Source: Opitutaceae bacterium (GTDB lineage: Bacteria > Verrucomicrobiota > Verrucomicrobiia > Opitutales > Opitutaceae). From it: DNA of 64,000 nt. Shown piece after piece: positions 44,362-52,732 of the stretch. Position 1 is the first letter of the stretch, and the number at the start of each line of letters is the position of its first letter. A program made the position numbers and the translations under genes. Location of the stretch: positions 1 through 64,000 of the forward strand of contig PLXS01000019.1 of assembly GCA_003151515.1 (NCBI GenBank), read 5' to 3'. The notes under the pieces were generated by a model, which was not told the origin of the DNA, searched no databases, and was given only the letters and a program-made list of their open reading frames with translations.

Positions 44362-46983
44362 ATGTCCGCCAGTTCGAGGGTGGTTTCCGCTATCGTGCGG
44401 GTCGTCGAGACCAGCCGGCGGCACGCGGTGCTCGTAGCCGCCTTGGCGCTTGCCGCGACGCTGGCCGCCGGGTTCCTCGTCGTTCGCAGGATCGGGATCG
44501 ACACGGACACCTCCAACCTGATCTCGCCCGACCTGCCCTGGCGCAGGGCCGCCGCCGAGCTCGACCGGGCGTTCCCCCAGAACAAGGACCTGCTGGCGGT
44601 CGTCGTCGAGGGTGCCACGCCCGACCAGACGGGCGATGCGGCGGCCGCCCTGGAGGCGCGTCTGGCCTCGGAGCCGTCGCTCTTCCAGGACGTGCGCGAG
44701 CCGGCGGGCAACCCTTTCTTCCGCAAGAACGGGCTTCTCTTTCTGTCCCGCGCCGACGTCCAGAGGTACGCGGACGGCATGATCACCGCCCAGCCGATGC
44801 TGGGGGCCCTGGCCTCGGATCCGAGCCCGCGCGGCGTCTTCAACGCGCTCGACCTCTTCTCCCAGGGGGTGATCCACGGGGAGATCCCCACCAACGCCCT
44901 TGACCGGCCCTTCGACGCGGTCGCCCGGGCTGTCGAGGCCGCGCTGGACGGCCGATACGAGCCGCTTTCCTGGCAGGGCCTCATGAGCGAGCGCAAGCCG
45001 GGCCCTCGCGAGATGCGCCGGATCATCCTGGCGAGGCCCGCTCTCAACTACAGCGCCGTCGAGCCCGGCCACCGCGCGATCGAGGAGGTGCACGGCGCGG
45101 CGCGCGCGTTCGGTCTCGTCCCGGGCCGGGGCGTGAGCGTGCGCATCACGGGCCCGGTCGCGCTCTCGGACGACCAGTTCTCGGCGCTCTCCGAGGGCGC
45201 CGGGGTCGCCGCGGCGCTATCGCTCGGGCTGCTCGTCCTGTGGCTCGTCCTGGCCATGCGTTCGCCCCGCACGGTGGCCGCCATCCTCGCGACGCTCGTC
45301 GCCGGCCTGGTCGGCTGCGCGGCCTTTGCCGTGGCCGCCGTCGGCCCGCTCAACCCCATCTCCGTCGCCTTCGCCCCGCTATTCATCGGGATAGCCATAG
45401 ATTTCGGGATCCAATTCAGCGTCCGATACGCCGCGGAGCGCCACGGGCGCGAAGGCGCAGAAGGCCCCACCTCCGACACGATGAGGCGCACCGCCGCCGG
45501 GGTGGGCGTGCCGCTGGTGGTCGCCGGTGCGGCCACCGCTGCCGGCTTCCTCTCGCTTTACCCGACCGACTACAGGGGGGTGTCGGAGCTGGGACTCATC
45601 GCCGGCGCCGGAATGCTGATCGCGCTCACCCTCAACCTGACCCTGCTTCCGGCCCTCCTTTCGCTCCTCAAGGCCCCGGGTTTCAGGGAGGCGGGCGGCT
45701 TTGCGTGGGCAGCGCCCCTGGACGGGCTGCTCGTGCGCCGCCGCGCGTGGATCTTCGCGGCCTGCGCGATCCTGGCGGTGGTCTGCGCCTTCGCCGTCGC
45801 CGGGCTGCGCTTCGACTTCGACCCGATCAACCTCGAGAACCCCCGCGCGGAGTCCGTCCAGACGCTCTTCGACCTCATGCGCGACCCCGAGACCACGCCC
45901 TACACGCTTGACGTGCTGGCGCCGAACGCCGGGGCCGCCTCGGACCTGGCGCAGCGCCTTGGGCGGCTCCCCCAGGTGAGCGAGTCGGTGTGGCTCGGCA
46001 GCTTCGTGCCCGAGGACCAGGAGGCGAAGCTCGAGATCCTCGACGACCTGCGGGGCCTGCTCGAGCCAACGCTTGCGGCGTCCGCGCCGAAGGCGTCCCC
46101 CAGCGCGGCTGAGTCGCTCGCGGCGGCGTCGCGCTGCGTCGCGGACGTGCGCAAGATCGCCGAGCGGGGCGACCGCGGGGCGAGGCGCCTCGCGCAGGCG
46201 CTCGCCCGGGCGGTAGGGCGCGGCGCCCCAGTCCTTCCGGCCATCGCCGCCAACCTGTCCGACAGCGCGGCAAACAGGATCGAGGACGCGCGCCTCGTGC
46301 TTCAGGCCTCGGCGATCTCCATGGCGTCGATCCCGCAGGACATCCGCCGGGACTGGGTCACGGCGGACGGCAGGTTCCGCATCCAGGTCTTTCCCAGGGG
46401 CGACGCGAGGGACCGGGACGTGCTGCGCGCGTTTGTTGCATCCGTGCAGCGCGAGGCGCCCGCCGCGACGGGCATGCCGGTGCAGATCCAGGAATCGGCC
46501 CGGACGGTGATCGGAGCCTTCGAGACGGCGGGCGCGCTGGCGGCCGCCGCCATCGTCCTGCTGCTGGTCATCATCCTGAGGCGGCCCCGCGACATCGCCG
46601 CGGTCCTGGCACCGCTCGTGCTTGCGGGCCTCCTGACCATGGCGACGAGCGTCCTCGCGGGGATGCCGCTCAACTTCGCGAACATCGTGACCATCCCGCT
46701 GCTGCTGGGAATAGGTGTCGCCTTCGACATCTACTTTGTCCTTCGGTGGAGGTCCGGCGAGCCGGGCCTGCTGCAGTCGCCAACCGCGCGCGGGGTGGTC
46801 TTCAGCGCGCTGACGACCGGGACGGCATTCGGCAGCCTCGCGCTTTCGAGATCGCCCGGAATGGCAGACATGGGCAAGCTCCTAAGCCTCGGGCTGTTTT
46901 ATACGCTGCTTTGCACGCTGTTCTTCCTTCCCGCCTTACTGGGCCGTCCGCCGGCGCCTTCCCGCGCGGAGAGATCCCGATGA
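44362..46983 (+). CDS. hpnN: HpnN-like MMPL/RND family lipid transporter
   Basis: The 873-residue RND protein has TM1 (RHAVLVAALALAATLAAGFL), then a periplasmic domain beginning RIGIDTDTSNLISPDLPWRR, a phrase typical of the hopanoid-associated HpnN family. Helices 2-6 follow (PLNPISVAFAPLFIGIAIDF with the GIAIDF motif), with a second half of the same plan (NFANIVTIPLLLGIGVAFDI). HpnN moves hopanoids or other lipids towards the outer membrane. No hopanoid biosynthesis gene is visible here, so the cargo may be another lipid. ATG 44362 is chosen over 44296 because it directly opens the cytoplasmic leader. Its stop overlaps the MlaA start in ATGA. Confidence 0.85.
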   Translation: MSASSRVVSAIVRVVETSRRHAVLVAALALAATLAAGFLVVRRIGIDTDTSNLISPDLPWRRAAAELDRAFPQNKDLLAVVVEGATPDQTGDAAAALEARLASEPSLFQDVREPAGNPFFRKNGLLFLSRADVQRYADGMITAQPMLGALASDPSPRGVFNALDLFSQGVIHGEIPTNALDRPFDAVARAVEAALDGRYEPLSWQGLMSERKPGPREMRRIILARPALNYSAVEPGHRAIEEVHGAARAFGLVPGRGVSVRITGPVALSDDQFSALSEGAGVAAALSLGLLVLWLVLAMRSPRTVAAILATLVAGLVGCAAFAVAAVGPLNPISVAFAPLFIGIAIDFGIQFSVRYAAERHGREGAEGPTSDTMRRTAAGVGVPLVVAGAATAAGFLSLYPTDYRGVSELGLIAGAGMLIALTLNLTLLPALLSLLKAPGFREAGGFAWAAPLDGLLVRRRAWIFAACAILAVVCAFAVAGLRFDFDPINLENPRAESVQTLFDLMRDPETTPYTLDVLAPNAGAASDLAQRLGRLPQVSESVWLGSFVPEDQEAKLEILDDLRGLLEPTLAASAPKASPSAAESLAAASRCVADVRKIAERGDRGARRLAQALARAVGRGAPVLPAIAANLSDSAANRIEDARLVLQASAISMASIPQDIRRDWVTADGRFRIQVFPRGDARDRDVLRAFVASVQREAPAATGMPVQIQESARTVIGAFETAGALAAAAIVLLLVIILRRPRDIAAVLAPLVLAGLLTMATSVLAGMPLNFANIVTIPLLLGIGVAFDIYFVLRWRSGEPGLLQSPTARGVVFSALTTGTAFGSLALSRSPGMADMGKLLSLGLFYTLLCTLFFLPALLGRPPAPSRAERSR

Positions 46984-47786
46984 GGCGGCCCGCCGTCGCG
47001 CTTGCCGCCGCCCTGTTGGCCCTGATGCCCGGCTGCGCTTCCGTCCCCAACGACCCCGCCGCGCGCGCGGCGTTCAGGGCGAACAACGACTCCCTCGAGC
47101 CCATGAACCGGGACGTATTCGCGTTCAACGAGGTGATCGACCGGTCCATCATCAGGCCGGTCGCGCAGGGATACGTGAACGTGGTTCCCCGCGCGGGACG
47201 CGATGCCATCTACAACGTGCTAAAGAACCTGAAGGAGCCGATCGTCTTCGGCAACGACATGCTCCAGGGCGAGGGCAGGCGCGCAGCCACGACGGCGGGC
47301 CGCTTCCTTCTCAACACCACGGTCGGCGTATTGGGCATCTGGGATTTTGCCGGCAAGCACGGACTGGCGAGGCAGACCGGGGACTTCGGGCAGACCCTCC
47401 ACGTCTGGGGAGTGGGGGAGGGCCCCTATCTTATTGTGCCAATCTGGGGCCCCACGAGTCCAAGGGACGGAATCGGGCTCGGGGTGGACGTGTACCTCGA
47501 TCCGCTGAGGTATGTCGCGGCGAGATACAACTACCCGAGCGGCGTCAGCGCCGCCGAGCAGGTCATGGCCGGGATAGACGAGCGCTCCCGCAATCTCGAG
47601 TCGCTCGACGAGCTCAAGCGCGAGTCCATCGACTACTACGCGGCGTTCCGAAGCCTGTACCGCCAGCACCGAAAGGCCGAGGTGGAACGGGACACGGCGC
47701 CGCCCCCGGCCACCGACGACATGTACAGCGACCCGGACTCCCCGGCCGCGCCGGGAGGCGCGGCGGCGAAGCAGGGCTCCTCCTAG
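46980..47786 (+). CDS. mlaA: MlaA/VacJ family outer-membrane lipoprotein
   Basis: The 268-residue lipoprotein has a leader RRPAVALAAALLALMPGC (acylated Cys near residue 19). The MlaA signature regions are present: NDSLEPMNRDVFAFNEVIDR, FLLNTTVGVLGIWDFA, GDFGQTLHVWGVGEGPYLIVP and GPTSPRDGIG. MlaA removes misplaced phospholipids from the outer leaflet of the outer membrane. Its ATG overlaps the HpnN stop by 4 bases, so the two are co-translated. It converges with the MlaC/HpnM gene, with a 4-base overlap of stop codons. The C-terminal 35 residues are low-complexity. Confidence 0.92.
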   Translation: MRRPAVALAAALLALMPGCASVPNDPAARAAFRANNDSLEPMNRDVFAFNEVIDRSIIRPVAQGYVNVVPRAGRDAIYNVLKNLKEPIVFGNDMLQGEGRRAATTAGRFLLNTTVGVLGIWDFAGKHGLARQTGDFGQTLHVWGVGEGPYLIVPIWGPTSPRDGIGLGVDVYLDPLRYVAARYNYPSGVSAAEQVMAGIDERSRNLESLDELKRESIDYYAAFRSLYRQHRKAEVERDTAPPPATDDMYSDPDSPAAPGGAAAKQGSS

Positions 47787-48397
47787 CCGCCAAACTCGGC
47801 CGTCTTCTTGAGAAGGAGGTCCACGAGGGCGGCCGCCCCGCCTGTGCGGAAGACCGCCGAGTACTCCGAGCGGCGCGCGGCGAGCTCGCTTATTGTTCCG
47901 CTCAGAAAAACGTCGATGACCTGCCAGCCGCGCGAGCTCTCGCGCATGAGATAGTCGAGCTGCACCGCCTCGCCCTCCTTGGGAAAGAGCGTCGTGGAGA
48001 CGAGGGCGTCGCCGTTGGGGCGGCGCGTCGCCGCGGGCTCGACGACGAAGCGCTCCCCGCCGTACTCCTTGAATCGGCTGGCGTAGACCGCGATGCTGTA
48101 GTCGCTGAAGGCGTCGACCAGGCGCTGCTGGTCCGGCGCGGCGAGGTTCTTCCAGGGCGGTCCCACCACAAGCCTTGTCATCAGGGGAAGGTCGAGGGCC
48201 CTGCGGATCTGCGGGTCAAGCAGCTGCCTTCTGCCGGCGAATCCCAAAACCGGCCCCTGCTTCATCGCCGCGATCAGGGCATCGCAGAAATCCTGCACCG
48301 TCTGCACGGGCGTCGCGTCGGTCGCCGTCGCGGCGAAGGACAGCGGCGCCGCCGCAAGGAGTGACAGGGCAAGCGTCGGCCAGCATGGGAGTCGCAT
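47783..48397 (-). CDS. MlaC/HpnM-type periplasmic lipid carrier
   Basis: The 204-residue periplasmic protein has a signal peptide (RLPCWPTLALSLLAAAPLSFA) and the Ttg2D/MlaC fold sequence (PF05494). Visible stretches are FAGRRQLLDPQIRRALDLPL, MTRLVVGPPWKNLA, and YLMRESSRGWQVIDVFLSGT, a family hallmark. It ferries lipids across the periplasm, usually between MlaA and the inner-membrane complex, or with HpnN. Here it points towards mlaA and overlaps it tail-to-tail, so it is transcribed from its own promoter in the 48398-48518 gap. The ATG at 48397 is used; a TTG at 48406 is possible. Confidence 0.85.
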   Translation of the reverse strand: MRLPCWPTLALSLLAAAPLSFAATATDATPVQTVQDFCDALIAAMKQGPVLGFAGRRQLLDPQIRRALDLPLMTRLVVGPPWKNLAAPDQQRLVDAFSDYSIAVYASRFKEYGGERFVVEPAATRRPNGDALVSTTLFPKEGEAVQLDYLMRESSRGWQVIDVFLSGTISELAARRSEYSAVFRTGGAAALVDLLLKKTAEFGG

Positions 48398-48518
48398 ATG
48401 GTGCAATGGTCACCGGGGCCAACGGCCGAGGTCAAGGCCGAGGCATCGAAAAGAAAGCGCGCGCAAAACAAATATTAGACTTGTCTTAATATATGTTTTA
48501 ACGACGCTCGCGGTCCCG
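48398..48518. promoter_or_regulatory. divergent promoter region of mlaC and secretin operon
   Basis: This 121-base gap between divergent starts has an AT-rich core at about 48465-48500 (ATTAGACTTGTCTTAATATA), unlike its GC-rich surroundings. The core includes an imperfect inverted repeat ATTAGAC/GTCTTAAT. It is the most likely site of the promoters for the secretin operon and mlaC; exact boxes could not be fixed. Confidence 0.5.
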
Positions 48519-50135
48519 ATGAGGAGCTCGCTCGCCAAGGCCGCCGCCGCAACCCTGCTCGCCGCCCTGTGCGCCGCGGCGCCCTGCGGGGCCCAGTCCC
48601 GGGACGCCGTCGGCGACGCCCTGCGGCGCGTGGTGCCGGACTTCGGCGTCCAGGGCCAGGACGCGAGGGCGGTCCTCGAGGCCATCGGCGCCGCCTATCG
48701 CTTTCCGGTCATCGTCGAGCCTGACGTGCAGGGCCAGGTGACGTTCGAAGTCCACAACGCGACCGTGCAAACCCTGCTCGAGGCCGTCTGCGCCCCGAAA
48801 GGCTGGAGCTACGCCGTCACGGACGCCGGCTACCTGCTTGTGCGCAGGTTTGTGACGAGGATTTATCCGGTCGACTACCTGCAGATGACCCAGACGGGTT
48901 CGAGCTCGGCCAGCATTAGCTTAAGCGAGAGCGCCGGCTCCGGCGCTACAAGCACAGTCTACGGAAGCCTGCTTCCGGCCGCCGCGGCGGGCTCGCAGTC
49001 GGCCGCCCCGGGGGCCCTGGCGGGAACCTCCGCGCCCGTGAGCGGCGGATCGTCGACCCTGAGCGTCTCCCAGCAGAACGACGCCGATTTCTGGGGCCGG
49101 CTCGAGAGCGACCTCAAGGCCATGGTGGGCGACGGCGAGTCTCTCGTCGTCAACCGCTTCGCAGGCCTCGTGCAGCTGCGCGGCAGCCTGCGCACCCATG
49201 CCGTCATGGAGTCCTACCTGCGCCGCGTCATCCAGCGCGTCGGCCGGCAGGCCCGCATCTCCGTGAAAATCTTGGACGTGGAGCTAAACGACCAATCGAA
49301 GGCCGGGATAGACTGGAGCGTGGCCGCGGCATCCCTCGGGCGCATTGCAAACACGGCGATCGGGGTGAACGGCGTCACGGCGACGGCCGCTCCCCTGACC
49401 CAGGTCGGCTCCGTGACCCTCAATCCCGCGACATTCACGGGCACGATCAGCTCCGGGGGCGTGCAGGCGGCCATAACCGCCCTCTCGGAGCAGGGAGACG
49501 TCAGGGTGGAGTCCAAGCCCGAGATCGCCGCGCTCAACAACCAGACCGCGTTTGTCCAGGTCAGCGAGGACCAGCCGTTCTTCAGCCGGACGAACACGAC
49601 GACCATCAACGCCGGGGGGATGACGCAGGCCGGCACCCAGCCCATCGTCAGCACGAACTACACCGAGAGCACCGTGTCGTTCGGCAATGTCCTGGAGATC
49701 ACGGTGCAGATAGCCGACGACCTGACGACAAAGCTCTCGCTCTCGCCCGCGATGACCGAGCTCAAGGGCACGGTGACCTCGCCGGACGGCCAGGAGACCG
49801 CCCCCGTCACGGATACGAAGAGGGCCCGCACGACGGTCACGCTGCGCAACCACGAGACGGCGGTCGTCGGCGGGTTCATCACCGAGACGATCGCGAGCGA
49901 CAGGCGCGGAATCCCGGGGCTCTCCAAGGTGCCCGTGCTCGGCGCAGCGTTCTCGACCCAGGCCAAGGCTAAGACGCGCACCGAGCTGGTGTTCCTTGTC
50001 ACCGTAAACGCGCAGGAGCCGCCGGAGCTGGTGCCGGTGGACTCGGACGCCGCGCCCCTGGCCGGCCGGCCGGCCCGGGTCCCCGAGGGGTCCGGCCGCG
50101 TCGAGCGAATCGGGATAAAGGGGGACGCCTCGTGA
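48519..50135 (+). CDS. secretin (GspD/PilQ/MshL type)
   Basis: The 538-residue outer-membrane pore protein has a signal peptide (residues about 1-25). An STN-like N-domain (AVLEAIGAAYRFPVIVEPDV, about 45-110) precedes a Ser/Ala/Gly-rich linker (about 125-190) and one secretin N1-like domain. The secretin core (LNNQTAFVQVSEDQPFFSRT, and the closing VVGGFITETIASDRRGIPGL then SKVPVLGAAFS) ends near residue 500. It is short for GspD (about 650) and close to MshL/PilQ-type secretins. It is the first gene of the operon and overlaps the ATPase gene start by 4 bases (GTGA). Confidence 0.88.
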   Translation: MRSSLAKAAAATLLAALCAAAPCGAQSRDAVGDALRRVVPDFGVQGQDARAVLEAIGAAYRFPVIVEPDVQGQVTFEVHNATVQTLLEAVCAPKGWSYAVTDAGYLLVRRFVTRIYPVDYLQMTQTGSSSASISLSESAGSGATSTVYGSLLPAAAAGSQSAAPGALAGTSAPVSGGSSTLSVSQQNDADFWGRLESDLKAMVGDGESLVVNRFAGLVQLRGSLRTHAVMESYLRRVIQRVGRQARISVKILDVELNDQSKAGIDWSVAAASLGRIANTAIGVNGVTATAAPLTQVGSVTLNPATFTGTISSGGVQAAITALSEQGDVRVESKPEIAALNNQTAFVQVSEDQPFFSRTNTTTINAGGMTQAGTQPIVSTNYTESTVSFGNVLEITVQIADDLTTKLSLSPAMTELKGTVTSPDGQETAPVTDTKRARTTVTLRNHETAVVGGFITETIASDRRGIPGLSKVPVLGAAFSTQAKAKTRTELVFLVTVNAQEPPELVPVDSDAAPLAGRPARVPEGSGRVERIGIKGDAS

Positions 50136-51892
50136 GGGCTGGCGCCACACAACCTGGCCCGGGCGCGGACCTGGACGCCTTCCTTCTGGCAAGGCTCGCC
50201 GAGGCGGGCGTGGCGGAGCGACAGCTCTCCTCGGCCCTCTCCTACCACCGCGAGGTCGAGGCGCGCCAGCCGGCCAGCAGGACGCTGGTTGAGCTTGGGC
50301 TCGCTTCCGACGAGGCGATGGCGCGCTGGATCGCCGAGTTTCACGGCTGGCGGTACCTTCCCAGGGAGGAGCTTCGCGTTGAGGGCGACGCCTACAAGGC
50401 GCTGCCCGAGGCGATCGCGAGGAACAGGAGCGCGATAGTCATCTCGCACAAGGGAGGCCGCCTCACGGTGGCGGTGGCTGATCCCACGTGCCCGCAGTTT
50501 GCCCAGGTGCGCTACGCCCTCGAGGGGAGCGCGGTCGATTGGGTCGTATCGCCGCAGGCCGACATCGCCGCCCGAATCGCCGAGACCTACGAGTCGAGCC
50601 TTGAGGTCCGCGACAACGAGCTTGAGCGCCTGGTCGAGGACATGATCCGCGACGCGGCGCACACGCGCGGGGTTTCGGACATCCACTGCATACCGGGCGA
50701 CCGCAGCTGCGACATCCGCTGGCGCGTGGACGGCGAGCTCGTTCCCTGGGGAACGCTGCCTGGAGCCATGAAGGAGGCGGTCTGCGCCCAGCTCAAGCTG
50801 TCGTCGACGCGCGGGGCGGACGGCAGATCCCGCGGCGCATCGGCCTCGGGCGGACTGGACGTCGCAAACCGCCTCGACGCGCAGGACGCGTCCGCGGTGC
50901 GCGAGTACGGTAGCAAGCGCGTATCGCTGCGCTACTCGGTCATCCCGGCGGTGAACGGCGAGAGCATCGTCATCCGGATCCTCGACCAGAGCGCCCAGGT
51001 CGGGACGCTCGAGGAACTCGGCATGCTCGAGGACACGGCGATCCGGTTTCGCACGGAGCTCAAGCGGCCGAACGGCATGATCCTCGTTTCGGGGCCCACG
51101 GGTCACGGAAAGAGCACGACCCTGGCGGCGTCGGTTCCATGGCTGGACTCGCGGAGCAAGAGGGTGCTCAGCGTCGAGGACCCGGTGGAGTACCGGCTGC
51201 GGACGGTCACCCAGGCTCCGGTGGGCCCGAGGCTGCCCTTCGCGTCGGCGCTCCGGGCGTTCCTGCGCCACAACCCGGACATAATCATCGTCGGCGAGAT
51301 CCGCGACGGCGAGACGGCCGCACTTGCGACGCGCCTTGCCCTCACGGGCCACCTCATTCTGACGACCGTTCACGCGAACTCGGCGATCCAGGCGGTCAGC
51401 CGGCTCCTCGACCTGGGGGTCGAGGCGTCGATGATCGCGGCGACGTGCCGCCTGTTCCTCGGCCAGCGGCTGGTCAGGCGCCTTTGCCCGAGCTGCCGCC
51501 AGCCGCATAGGAACGCGCCCGCCCTGAGAAGCCGCTATCTGCGGGTGCTCAGGGAGGCCGAAGCCTGCGGCATCCTGCGGGCCCCCGACGGCGCGCCGAA
51601 GGGGTTCTTTGAGGCAGGTGGCGGGTGCGAATCCTGCAACCGCAGCGGGTTCGTCGGGCGCTCCGGCATCTTCGAGTTCCGCGATCTGCGGCGCAGGGTG
51701 GCGGAGCTTCTCCTTGAGAACAGGGGCCACTTCGACCCGGCGGCGGCCGAGGCCGTATTCGCGGCGGCCGCGCGCGGAGGCGAGCCCGGGACGAGGTGCA
51801 TGCGCGAGGACGGGATGCTCAAGGCCTTTCTGGGCGTCACGACGCCCGAGGAGGTCTACGGCGCCACGATGGACGGGCTCGGGGCCCGCTGA
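50132..51892 (+). CDS. type II secretion/type IV pilus assembly ATPase (GspE/PilB type)
   Basis: The 586-residue cytoplasmic ATPase powers pseudopilus assembly. GTG start overlaps the secretin stop. An MshEN-like N-domain (about 20-160) is followed by the ATPase core: Walker A GPTGHGKSTT near 325, ASP box and Walker B DIIIVGEIRDGETAALATRL near 385, and HANSAIQAVSRLLDLGVEA. A zinc-binding tetracysteine element lies in CPSC ... CESC at about 451-502, as in GspE and PilB. The His in the P-loop third position replaces the more usual Ser. No retraction ATPase (PilT) is visible near. Confidence 0.92.
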   Translation: MRAGATQPGPGADLDAFLLARLAEAGVAERQLSSALSYHREVEARQPASRTLVELGLASDEAMARWIAEFHGWRYLPREELRVEGDAYKALPEAIARNRSAIVISHKGGRLTVAVADPTCPQFAQVRYALEGSAVDWVVSPQADIAARIAETYESSLEVRDNELERLVEDMIRDAAHTRGVSDIHCIPGDRSCDIRWRVDGELVPWGTLPGAMKEAVCAQLKLSSTRGADGRSRGASASGGLDVANRLDAQDASAVREYGSKRVSLRYSVIPAVNGESIVIRILDQSAQVGTLEELGMLEDTAIRFRTELKRPNGMILVSGPTGHGKSTTLAASVPWLDSRSKRVLSVEDPVEYRLRTVTQAPVGPRLPFASALRAFLRHNPDIIIVGEIRDGETAALATRLALTGHLILTTVHANSAIQAVSRLLDLGVEASMIAATCRLFLGQRLVRRLCPSCRQPHRNAPALRSRYLRVLREAEACGILRAPDGAPKGFFEAGGGCESCNRSGFVGRSGIFEFRDLRRRVAELLLENRGHFDPAAAEAVFAAAARGGEPGTRCMREDGMLKAFLGVTTPEEVYGATMDGLGAR

Positions 51893-51907
51893 AGCCGGTT
51901 TTCCCAC

Positions 51908-52729
51908 ATGAACACCAATGAATCGCTCGATCCTGCGCGGGGGCGCGCGGCCATGGGCCGCGCATTCTCGCTGATAGAGATACTCGTCGTCGTGGCCATC
52001 ATCGGGGTGCTGGCGGCCATACTGCTGCCCGCCCTCAACAAGGCGCTGTCGGCGGCCCACGTGAACCGCACCGTAGCTGACCTGAAGCAGCTCAAGGGCT
52101 TCGTCGCGGACGCCTCCAACCAGCTCGGCGGAACGCTGCCACAGACAAAGGGCTACTCGTCGCTCTCGGCCATAGCCAGCGCAACGTCGAACCCGAACCT
52201 CTCGGGCTCGGCGGTGGCGGACGTGAACAACGCCCTGAGGCTGGAGGACGTCCTCATCTCCGTGCCCAGCCCCAAGACGGACAGGTACTTCACGCCGGCG
52301 TGCGGTTCGCAGGCGTTTGTCCCGGCCGCCGGATCGGCCGTCGTCGACCCCCGATACAACCCTTCGACCGGCCTGTTCTACAACCTTCCCGACGCGCGCA
52401 TTCCTGTGGGGTACGGGTATGCGCAGGTATCAAGGCTGGACTGCGCGGCCGTGGACGCCTCCCAGGCTCCGGGGACCCTCGACGCGGGCGGGGGCACCAA
52501 TTTCAAGATAGACGGGGTGAACAGCCTGCCGTCGGGCCGGGTTGCCTATGCCGTCCTAAAGGCGGTCGCCGGGCCCGAGGCCTACCAGATCGCCACGGCC
52601 ATAGACTCGCCGGCATTCATGGACGACACGAGCGGATCGGCCAGCATGGCCCAGGGCCGCGGCGAGGTCGCCTATGCCGCCGCCGTCGCCGGCGTCACGG
52701 ACGTGTTCGTGTACCTGGGAAACTTCTGA
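51908..52729 (+). CDS. type II secretion pseudopilin (GspG-like)
   Basis: The 273-residue protein carries a type IV pilin-like leader followed by FSLIEILVVVAIIGVLAAIL, the hydrophobic spine with Glu at mature position 5. The residue before the cleavage site is Ala (GRA/FSLIE) rather than the usual Gly. The start could be 51908 (leader of 19 residues) or the ATG at 51953 (leader of 4). Residues beyond 50 form a large, mostly beta C-terminal domain with two cysteines, longer than the roughly 145 residues of typical GspG. It starts 15 bases after the ATPase stop. Confidence 0.83.
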   Translation: MNTNESLDPARGRAAMGRAFSLIEILVVVAIIGVLAAILLPALNKALSAAHVNRTVADLKQLKGFVADASNQLGGTLPQTKGYSSLSAIASATSNPNLSGSAVADVNNALRLEDVLISVPSPKTDRYFTPACGSQAFVPAAGSAVVDPRYNPSTGLFYNLPDARIPVGYGYAQVSRLDCAAVDASQAPGTLDAGGGTNFKIDGVNSLPSGRVAYAVLKAVAGPEAYQIATAIDSPAFMDDTSGSASMAQGRGEVAYAAAVAGVTDVFVYLGNF

Positions 52730-52732
52730 CCC

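Noticed and set aside
44211-45047. N-terminal extension of the second TonB receptor
   Set aside because: The extension lies over the 5' part of hpnN on the other strand and precedes the true signal peptide.
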